16,312 bases of DNA from Phycisphaerae bacterium (lineage in GTDB: Bacteria; Planctomycetota; Phycisphaerae; Tepidisphaerales; Tepidisphaeraceae). Below the pieces are notes generated by a model. The model saw nothing but the letters and a program-made list of their open reading frames with translations, made no database searches and had not been told where the DNA came from. The stretch lies in contig JACMJD010000255.1 in NCBI GenBank assembly GCA_014380825.1, positions 1 through 16,312 of the forward strand, read 5' to 3'. Below, piece by piece: positions 5,453 through 11,365 of this stretch. Made by a program: the position numbers and the translations under genes. How positions within the stretch are numbered: position 1 is the first letter of the stretch; the number at the start of each line of letters is the position of its first letter.

Positions 5453-6904
5453 ATGGCTCAAGCGACTGCCAGCAAAGAGTTTACGCTTTACGAGAAAGTC
5501 GTCGATCGAATCGTCGACCTGATCGATCACGGCACCCTGCGGCCCGGGGCGAAGCTGCCTTCAGTGCGGAAGCTCAGCCAGCAGCTCGATGTCAGCATCT
5601 CGACGGTGCTTCAGGCTTACCGAATTCTGGAAGATCGCGGAAAGATCTCGGCCAAGCCGCAGTCGGGGTATTACGTGCGGACGGATTCGTGGAAAGCGCC
5701 GCCTGAGCCGCGCGGACCACGCACGAAATCGTGCGCATCGTGCGAAGTCAGCATGGGCGAACGCGTGCGGCGCGTGTACGCCGCGATGGCGAACCCGAGC
5801 GTCGTTCGACTCGGCGCGGCCGTCGCCGGGTGGGAAATTCTGCCGACACGACAACTCAATCGACTCATGGCCGCCATCGCGCGGCGGGCGCCGTCGCAAA
5901 GCAGCAACTACGATCTGCCGCCCGGATGCGAAGCGCTGCGCGTGCAGATCGCGCGGCGCGCGATGGAAGCCGGCTGCGCACTGGCGCCGGACGACATCAT
6001 CACTACAGTCGGCTCATCCGAAGCGCTCGCGCTATGTCTTCGCACGGTCGCGAGGCCGGGCGATACGATCGCAATCGAATCGCCCACCTTCTACGGCATC
6101 CTTCAGACGATCGAACTGCTCGGCATGAAGGCGGTTGAGATCCCGACTCACCCGCGCGAAGGCGTCGACCTGGACGCGCTGGAGAGCGCGATCGATCACG
6201 ACGACGTTCACGCGTGCCTGTTCATCACCAACTTCAACAACCCGCTGGGCAGTTGCATGCCGGCCGAGTCGAAGCGCCGGCTTGTGCAGATGCTGGCCGA
6301 GCGCGAGGTGCCGCTGATCGAGGATGACGTATACGGCGAGCTGCCCTTCGACGACGCGCATGGCCGGCCGAGCACGTGCAAATCATTCGATACGGATGGC
6401 AACGTGATGTTGGTGTCGTCATTCAGCAAGACGCTGGCGCCGGGTTTGCGCATCGGTTGGTGCGCGCCGGGACGCTGGCGAGATGAAGTCCTGCGTGCGA
6501 AGTTGTTTACAACGCTTGCCACGCCGACGATCCCACAACTCGCGATCGCCGAAATGCTCGCCAACGGCGGCTTCGAGCACCATCTGCGGCGAATGCGAAA
6601 AATCTTCCGCGACAACGTTGGCCGGATGACGCAGGCGATCGTCGCACATTTTCCGGCCGAAACGCGCCTCACGCGCCCGGCGGGCGGGTTCGTGCTGTGG
6701 GTGGAATTGCCCGAACAAGTGGACGGAATGACGCTGCACGACCGCGCGATCGCCGAGCATATAAGCATCGCCCCGGGCGAAATGTTCTCGCCCACGCCGC
6801 ACCGGTTTGATCATTTCATCCGGATCAACTGCGGGCAATTGTGGACGGAGAAAACGGAGCGCGCGATCGCGACGCTGGGGAAACTGATCCGCGAAGCGAT
6901 GTGA
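5453..6904 (+). CDS. MocR-like GntR-family regulator with aminotransferase-type PLP domain
   Basis: This 483-residue protein combines an N-terminal GntR winged helix (about residues 8-78, including LRPGAKLPSVRKLSQQLDVS and VLQAYRILEDRG) with a fold-type-I aminotransferase-like domain. PLP-site marks are NFNNPLGS, the IEDDVYGEL Asp/Tyr motif, and SSFSKTLAPGLRIGW, in which Lys326 should form the Schiff base. The FVLWVELP segment and the C-terminal IRINCGQLW Arg region for substrate carboxylate are also present. Length is typical of MocR/PdxR/GabR proteins, which sense PLP or an amino compound rather than act as enzymes. The ATG at 5453 is supported by AGAGGA 6 nt upstream; an in-frame GTG at 5411 lies in the operator. 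A CSAxCEV-like cysteine pair (SCASCEVS, about 90-97) in the linker is unusual and could be redox- or metal-sensitive. Its ligand is unknown. Confidence 0.95.
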   Translation: MAQATASKEFTLYEKVVDRIVDLIDHGTLRPGAKLPSVRKLSQQLDVSISTVLQAYRILEDRGKISAKPQSGYYVRTDSWKAPPEPRGPRTKSCASCEVSMGERVRRVYAAMANPSVVRLGAAVAGWEILPTRQLNRLMAAIARRAPSQSSNYDLPPGCEALRVQIARRAMEAGCALAPDDIITTVGSSEALALCLRTVARPGDTIAIESPTFYGILQTIELLGMKAVEIPTHPREGVDLDALESAIDHDDVHACLFITNFNNPLGSCMPAESKRRLVQMLAEREVPLIEDDVYGELPFDDAHGRPSTCKSFDTDGNVMLVSSFSKTLAPGLRIGWCAPGRWRDEVLRAKLFTTLATPTIPQLAIAEMLANGGFEHHLRRMRKIFRDNVGRMTQAIVAHFPAETRLTRPAGGFVLWVELPEQVDGMTLHDRAIAEHISIAPGEMFSPTPHRFDHFIRINCGQLWTEKTERAIATLGKLIREAM

Positions 6905-6918
6905 CATGGCATGGACTT

Positions 6919-6972
6919 GTGTAGCCCCGCCGCTTGCGGCGGGTCAACCCGCCGCAAGCGGCGGGGCTACAC
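6919..6972. repeat. REP-like perfect palindrome with 26-bp arms
   Basis: The arms at 6919-6944 and 6947-6972 are perfectly complementary around a 2-nt centre. Each arm is itself a hairpin: CCCGCCG/CGGCGGG with loop CTTG (6926-6943), and the same stem with loop CAAG (6948-6965). The RNA could thus form one long stem or two small ones. It begins 14 nt after the MocR-like stop, so it may act as a terminator or mRNA stabiliser, though it lacks a T-run. It resembles repetitive extragenic palindromes; no REP-associated transposase is in the window. Confidence 0.85.
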
Positions 6973-7023
6973 GAATGCGGGGGGGGGCGCGGGACGCGCA
7001 TGCGACGAAACCGAATGAATCGG

Positions 7024-7503
7024 ATGGAAGACAGATCGTTCAACATCATCATCCGTCGCGGGAACACCGAGGAGCTGATCGATCTCCGGCACGAGATTTT
7101 GCGCACCGGCCTGCCGCGCGAGTCGGCGTATTTCAAAGGGGACGATGAACCGACGACAATCCATGTCGTCGCGGCGCTGGACGGCAAGGTCGTCGGCTGC
7201 GCGACGATGCTCCAGCGGCGATGGGAGCACCAATCGGCCTGGCAATTACGCGGCATGGCGGTCGCGCCGTCACTGCGCGGCACGGGGATCGGTGGAAAAC
7301 TGCTGAATGAAATCGAACGCCTGGCGGACGCGCAGGATTTCTCGAATCAATTCTGGGCCAACGCGCGCGTGCCGGCGGTGAAGTTCTATCAAGACCACGG
7401 CTGGACGGTCGTCTCCGAAGAATTCATGATCGAACACGCCGGGCCGCACGTGAAAATAAAAAAGCGAATGGAACCGCAGGTGAACACAGATCAACTCAGA
7501 TAA
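7024..7503 (+). CDS. GNAT-family N-acetyltransferase
   Basis: This predicted acyl-CoA-dependent acetyltransferase has about 159 residues from the ATG at 7024. GNAT features in order are an N-terminal strand and helix (FNIIIRRGNTEELIDLRHEIL), strand beta 2-3 (HVVAALDGKVVGCATML), and beta 4 leading into motif A (WQLRGMAVAPSLRGTGIGGKLLNEIE). The last contains the R/Q-x-x-G-x-G/A acetyl-CoA pyrophosphate loop as RGTGIG. Motif B follows (FWANARVPAVKFYQDHGWTVVSEEF). The substrate cannot be deduced. In-frame ATGs at 7000 and 7015 are equally possible starts, with no convincing Shine-Dalgarno. A nine-G run (6979-6987) and the palindrome lie just upstream. The final codons (VNTDQLR-stop) lie within an intergenic repeat arm (7481-7501), so the normal C-terminus may have been replaced by repeat sequence. 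Confidence 0.9.
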   Translation: MEDRSFNIIIRRGNTEELIDLRHEILRTGLPRESAYFKGDDEPTTIHVVAALDGKVVGCATMLQRRWEHQSAWQLRGMAVAPSLRGTGIGGKLLNEIERLADAQDFSNQFWANARVPAVKFYQDHGWTVVSEEFMIEHAGPHVKIKKRMEPQVNTDQLR

Positions 7504-7553
7504 GAGATTGAGTTTTGGTTTTCCATCTGTGTTAATCTGTGTTCATCTGTGGT
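7481..7553. repeat. Inverted element of ATCTGTGTT units
   Basis: The right arm carries three head-to-tail 10-nt units (7524-7533, 7534-7543, 7544-7553) of the form (C/A)ATCTGTG(T/G)T. The left arm 7481-7501 is the reverse complement of 7525-7545 with two mismatches, separated by 23 nt. The left arm encodes the end of the GNAT protein. The sequence type (AACCACAGATGAACACAGATTAACACAGAT on the other strand, given here only as a description of unit order) is familiar from intergenic regions of diverse environmental bacteria. It may function as a terminator-like fold between GNAT and deaminase. Confidence 0.75.
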
Positions 7554-7572
7554 TAATTAATCTGGAGCCGAA

Positions 7573-8025
7573 ATGGATCAGTTCCTGCGCGCCGCGATCG
7601 ACGAAGCGAAACAAGGTCTAGCCGAAGGCGGCCTGCCGATCGGATCGGTGCTGGTGCGTGACGGCCAGATCATCGGCCGCGGCCACAATCGTCGCGTGCA
7701 GCATGGCGATCCGATGGCGCACGCCGAGATCGACTGCCTCACCCGCGCCGGCCGACAGCGAACGTACAAAGACACCGTCCTCTACAGCACGCTCATGCCG
7801 TGCTTTTTGTGTACCGGCGCGGTGATTCAATTCGGCGTCCCCAAGGTGATCGTCGGCGAATCCGTCAACTTCCCCGGCGGCGAAGGCAAATGGGGAAAAT
7901 CGCCCGCATTCATGCGCGCGAACGGCGTGGAAGTGATCGACCTGCACGATGAAGAATGCATCGAAATGATGAGCACGTTCATCCGCGAGCACCCGACACT
8001 TTGGAATGAAGACATCGGGGTGTGA
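7573..8025 (+). CDS. Cytosine deaminase-like zinc nucleobase deaminase (yeast FCY1 type)
   Basis: This 150-residue member of the CMP/dCMP-deaminase fold hydrolytically deaminates a nucleobase, most likely cytosine to uracil. The zinc site is HAE (His50, Glu52 as proton shuttle) with PCFLC (Cys77, Cys80). It resembles yeast cytosine deaminase more than the amidohydrolase-type bacterial CodA. Shared features are EGGLPIGSVLV, GRGHNRRVQHGDP, YKDTVLYSTLMPCFLCTGAV, the VGESVNF loop, and the C-terminal lid ending HPTLWNEDIGV, whose Trp and terminal Glu/Asp residues close the pocket in the yeast enzyme. The ATG at 7573 has GGAG (7564-7567) 5 nt upstream. No pyrimidine transporter or regulator is adjacent, so it may work in salvage alone. 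A related base, such as isocytosine or a modified cytosine, cannot be excluded. Confidence 0.92.
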   Translation: MDQFLRAAIDEAKQGLAEGGLPIGSVLVRDGQIIGRGHNRRVQHGDPMAHAEIDCLTRAGRQRTYKDTVLYSTLMPCFLCTGAVIQFGVPKVIVGESVNFPGGEGKWGKSPAFMRANGVEVIDLHDEECIEMMSTFIREHPTLWNEDIGV

Positions 8026-8084
8026 GCGATTTCGCGCCAAGTTGACCGATCTGATTGAACGTGGATATTGTGGCCAAGACTTCC

Positions 8085-9803
8085 ATGGAACTAAACAAGC
8101 TCTACAACTCGGACTGCATCGCGGGGATGGCCAAGATTCCCGCGGGATCGATCGACTTGGCCTTTGCGGATCCACCGTTCAACATTGGCTACAAATACGA
8201 CGTCTACGAAGACCGCATGGCGGCGGATCAGTATCTCGACTGGACGAGACAGTGGGGCAAAGCGCTGGTCAAAACGCTGAAGCCCACCGGCACGGCGTGG
8301 CTTGCGATCGGCGACGATTTCGCGGCTGAGTTGAAGATGATCTTCCAGCGCGAGTTGGGGCTGTGCTGCCGAAGCTGGGTGATCTGGTATTACACGTTTG
8401 GCGTGAACTGCAAATACAAGTTCAGCCGCAGCCACACGCATTTGTTTCATTTCGTGAAGAATCCGAAGGAGTTCACGTTCAATCGCGATGCGATTCGCGT
8501 CCCGTCCGCGCGGCAGCTCGTGTATGCCGACGCCCGCGCCGATTCGCGCGGGCGAATACCCGACGACACTTGGATACTTCGCCCGCAGGACGCGCCCGAC
8601 AGCTTCACCGCCGAGGAGGATGTCTGGCACTTCCCGCGCGTCTGCGGAACGTTCAAAGAGCGCGCCGGCTGGCATGGTTGCCAGATGCCCGAGCAACTGC
8701 TCGGCCGAATCATCAATGCGTGCTCGAACGCTGGGGAAACGGTGCTTGACCCGTTCGGCGGCAGCGGAACGACGCTGGTGGTTGCCAAGAAGCTGGGGCG
8801 AAAGTTCATCGGCTTCGAATTGTCGGACAATTATGCCGCACAAATTCAGGCGCGGCTGAATCGCGCTTCGGCAACCGAACCCCTTGAAAATACGGACGAT
8901 TCGCCGATGAAAGCGCCGCCTACCGTCGCGGGCAAGCGCCGCGATGAAGCGGGAAAGCGCATCGCAACAGCGACGGGGGCAACGCAGGCGCCGGCCTTGC
9001 CTGTCGCGCGCCGAGCGAATGCGTCGCTGACGGATCGCGGCGTCGTCGAGGCGTTTGTCGCATCGCGACACGGCTTCCCGGTCGATCGCATCATCGCCGA
9101 CCCCGAGCTCAATGAGCAGTTTCTCGCTGCGTGCGTGCGGCTGGGCGTGCCGGGAAAACCGTTCGACTGGAACCATCGATTGATGCACCTGCGCAAAGCG
9201 AGCATTCTGAAAGGACTGCCCTGCTCGTCGCGCACGGTGCTGCCGTTCAAGCGCAAAGATTTCTACCGCTGCAAGTTCGCCTGCGAGATCGCCATCCAGC
9301 GATTTGAAACCGACTTCAACGTCACGCTTGATCACGTCCTGTGCGACCCAAAACTGGCGAGCCAGTTTGACGAGCTCGTGCTGACGATGCTGCCCGACAA
9401 GCCCAGCTCACTGGAAATTCGCTGGTTCGCGCTGCGAATCCGAAAGGCGGCAGACAAGATTTCTCAAGGCGCTTCGAAGCTGAGCAATCGCATCGCGATG
9501 CCGCGAGAATTCAAAAGCCCGTTCTCCGTCGAAGCCTCCAGCGTGCCGGCGGCTCCCGGTCTCTATTGGCTGCGCGGTGACGGAAGGAATTTGTATGTCG
9601 GCGAAACCGACAACCTTCAGGATCGGTTCGCCGTTCAGTTCGGTCACAAAAAGTTTGATTTCTGGAATACGCCGCTCACGAAGTTGATGCTCACATTCAA
9701 GCAGACTGATGTCCCGATCGCGGCCCTGCCGAAACATCAATCGCGATGGATCTCCGAGTGGCAGCCAATTGGCAATTTCGGCAAGCTGGCGGCAACGCGC
9801 TGA
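8085..9803 (+). CDS. DNA methyltransferase fused to a duplicated module and a GIY-YIG domain
   Basis: This is a 572-residue multidomain protein. Residues 1-260 are a beta-class amino-methyltransferase (N6-adenine or N4-cytosine). The catalytic motif IV DPPF (29-32) comes before the SAM-binding motif I DPFGGSGTT (222-230), followed by FIGFE with Glu245. A low-complexity linker (about 262-310) leads to two similar segments, 333-372 and 415-455, sharing (V/L)D..(I/V)..DP.L..QF and ending in RKA. Residues 490-566 form a GIY-YIG-like domain: GLY (492-494), LYVG (503-506), Arg514, and the QP..N end with Asn564. The position equivalent to the catalytic Glu is Gln552. Together this suggests a modification enzyme with an attached nuclease-derived domain, possibly a restriction-modification protein in one chain. 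I chose the ATG at 8085; TTG 8055 and GTG 8061/8070 are in-frame alternatives. The nucleotidyltransferase-fold gene follows after 27 nt. Confidence 0.9.
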   Translation: MELNKLYNSDCIAGMAKIPAGSIDLAFADPPFNIGYKYDVYEDRMAADQYLDWTRQWGKALVKTLKPTGTAWLAIGDDFAAELKMIFQRELGLCCRSWVIWYYTFGVNCKYKFSRSHTHLFHFVKNPKEFTFNRDAIRVPSARQLVYADARADSRGRIPDDTWILRPQDAPDSFTAEEDVWHFPRVCGTFKERAGWHGCQMPEQLLGRIINACSNAGETVLDPFGGSGTTLVVAKKLGRKFIGFELSDNYAAQIQARLNRASATEPLENTDDSPMKAPPTVAGKRRDEAGKRIATATGATQAPALPVARRANASLTDRGVVEAFVASRHGFPVDRIIADPELNEQFLAACVRLGVPGKPFDWNHRLMHLRKASILKGLPCSSRTVLPFKRKDFYRCKFACEIAIQRFETDFNVTLDHVLCDPKLASQFDELVLTMLPDKPSSLEIRWFALRIRKAADKISQGASKLSNRIAMPREFKSPFSVEASSVPAAPGLYWLRGDGRNLYVGETDNLQDRFAVQFGHKKFDFWNTPLTKLMLTFKQTDVPIAALPKHQSRWISEWQPIGNFGKLAATR

Positions 9804-9818
9804 GCGGCGGCGAGCTGG

Positions 9819-9824
9819 TATAAT
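9819..9824 (+). promoter_or_regulatory. Extended -10 promoter, probable leaderless start
   Basis: A perfect TATAAT preceded by TGG (extended -10, TGn) is followed by CCACGC and the ATG at 9831. Transcription should start at or next to the ATG, giving a leaderless mRNA. No -35 is recognisable, which an extended -10 tolerates. This separates the gene from simple read-through of the methyltransferase gene. Confidence 0.6.
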
Positions 9825-9830
9825 CCACGC

Positions 9831-10472
9831 ATGCTTCAGACCATCGTACGGAAGCCGCGGACTGCGGAAGACATCACCCAGGGGGCAAGGCTCGCCAAGA
9901 TGGACCATCGTGACATTGGGCCGGCGGAAGTCGCGAAAGTTCTCAACGCAGCGAAAGTTAGATTTGTGCTGGTCGGCGCGCACGCGGCCAACGGTTATCT
10001 CGGTCGTCCGCGCAACACGGTCGACGTCGATGTAATCGTTGAGCACCCAAAGAAAGCTTCCATTGCAATCGCGAAAGCATTTTCAAATCTGACGCTACGG
10101 GATACGCCGGTCGTGATCAGATTCACCCGACCGGATGGCGAGGAAGCCATCGATTTGATGAAGCCAGTCGGCTCGCCATTGTGGCGACATCTGCTAAAGA
10201 CCGCGGTGACGGTGAAAATCGATGGCGTGCCCGTTCGAATTCCTCCGGTCGAAGGAGTGCTGGCGGCCAAGCTTGCGGCGATGACGTCGCCGATGCGACG
10301 ACTTCTTGACAAGCAGCAGGATGGATTGGATTTCGCACGGATCGTCTCAGTCAACGAGAAGCTTGACCTTGCCGCGCTCTCAAAGATGGGTGAGCTGGTC
10401 TACGCCGGCGGTGGTCAGGAAATCCTCAAACACGTCGCGGATGCCCGGGCGGGTAAGCGGTTGGAATTCTGA
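9831..10472 (+). CDS. Nucleotidyltransferase-fold protein (AbiEii/MNT-like)
   Basis: A 213-residue protein with a pol-beta-type nucleotidyltransferase core. The line is VRFVLVGAHAANGYLGRPRNTVDVDVIV (43-70): a GA in place of the usual GG/GS at 49-50, then Arg, Thr and the metal-binding Asp65-x-Asp67. A later EEAIDLM segment probably gives the third acidic residue. A helical second half contains a PPVEGVLAAKLAAM stretch and DKQQDGLDFARIV, typical of AbiEii-like and related DUF nucleotidyltransferases (Lys and Asp-rich helix). Such proteins may act as toxins that modify tRNA or protein, or as housekeeping enzymes; no obvious antitoxin partner is next to it. Internal Met24 (MDHRDIG) is an alternative start, but ATG 9831 has the strong -10 hexamer. 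It is followed after 20 nt by the FkbM gene. Confidence 0.8.
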   Translation: MLQTIVRKPRTAEDITQGARLAKMDHRDIGPAEVAKVLNAAKVRFVLVGAHAANGYLGRPRNTVDVDVIVEHPKKASIAIAKAFSNLTLRDTPVVIRFTRPDGEEAIDLMKPVGSPLWRHLLKTAVTVKIDGVPVRIPPVEGVLAAKLAAMTSPMRRLLDKQQDGLDFARIVSVNEKLDLAALSKMGELVYAGGGQEILKHVADARAGKRLEF

Positions 10473-10492
10473 CTTACATCTCGTCGCTCGTC

Positions 10493-11365
10493 ATGTCATT
10501 CACCGAACGCGTCCTGAAACTCTACAGCCGCATCGCGCCGACCGAGCGCGGCGGATATCGGCTCGCTCGCGCAGCGCGCAAAACACGGCCGCGCGACGCT
10601 TGGCGAAGCACATTTCATACGCCTGATGGCTTCGATATCGACCTCGACCTCAGCGACTACCCCGACATCTGCATGGCGTACGGGTTGTACGAGCTGGACA
10701 CGGCCCGGCTCATCAAACGCCTGCTCAAGCCCGGCGATCATTTCGTCGATTGCGGGGCGAACATCGGATACTTCACGCTGATGGCGGCACAATGTGTTGC
10801 CGCAAGCGGGAAGGTCGACGCATTCGAGCCACAGGCGGCGAACTTTCAGCGATTGAGCGAGAACCTGCGTCGGAACAACTTGCTCGATCCCGTGCGGCTT
10901 CACGCGATGGCGCTGTCGGACCGCGAAGGAACGGTCGAGCTGTTTCGGCCAACGGAGAACGTCGACAATCACGGAACGTCGTCGATGTTTCCCGATCCGG
11001 AGTGGCAATCGCGCGCGGCCGGTACGGATGCAGTCGCGACGACCACGCAGGTGCGGACGGCGCGACTGGATGAGGTGCTCGCCGGGTCGAAGCCGAAGCT
11101 GATCAAGATCGACGTCGAGGGCGCCGAGCCGCTTGTGGCGAGTGGGATGAGCGGGCTGCTATCGGGCGATTCGCCGCCGAAGATCATTCTGGAATTCAAT
11201 CCACCCAAAGCCGCAGTCGCGGGATTCGATTCGACCGAGGCCGTAAAGCGATTGCTCGATGTGCGGCCGGACTATCAGATCTACACGGTCGGCTGGCGAC
11301 TGAAGCGCGTGATGATCGGCGAGTTGAAGCGGTTCTCGCAGATCAACGTGCTTGTCACGACGTGA
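10493..11365 (+). CDS. FkbM-family SAM-dependent methyltransferase
   Basis: A 290-residue class I methyltransferase of the FkbM family, typically methylating hydroxyl groups of sugars in glycans or secondary metabolites. SAM-binding motif I is FVDCGANIGYFTL (84-96), the ribose-binding acid is Glu112 in DAFEPQAANF, and the FkbM signature LIKIDVEGAEPLVASGM lies at 203-219. A C-terminal strand pair (QIYTVG, INVLVTT) completes the fold. The acceptor is not predictable. The ATG at 10493 gives the full N-terminus; no Shine-Dalgarno is evident. It is 20 nt downstream of the nucleotidyltransferase gene on the same strand. Its last 11 bp overlap the end of the convergent GT87-like gene, leaving no room for a terminator. 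The neighbouring glycosyltransferase and mutase-like flavoprotein hint at a shared surface-glycan role. Confidence 0.92.
   Translation: MSFTERVLKLYSRIAPTERGGYRLARAARKTRPRDAWRSTFHTPDGFDIDLDLSDYPDICMAYGLYELDTARLIKRLLKPGDHFVDCGANIGYFTLMAAQCVAASGKVDAFEPQAANFQRLSENLRRNNLLDPVRLHAMALSDREGTVELFRPTENVDNHGTSSMFPDPEWQSRAAGTDAVATTTQVRTARLDEVLAGSKPKLIKIDVEGAEPLVASGMSGLLSGDSPPKIILEFNPPKAAVAGFDSTEAVKRLLDVRPDYQIYTVGWRLKRVMIGELKRFSQINVLVTT

Noticed and set aside
8091..9335. Minus-strand open frame of about 414 codons opposite the methyltransferase
   Set aside because: No family features; it mirrors a well-conserved coding sequence with MTase motifs on the plus strand.
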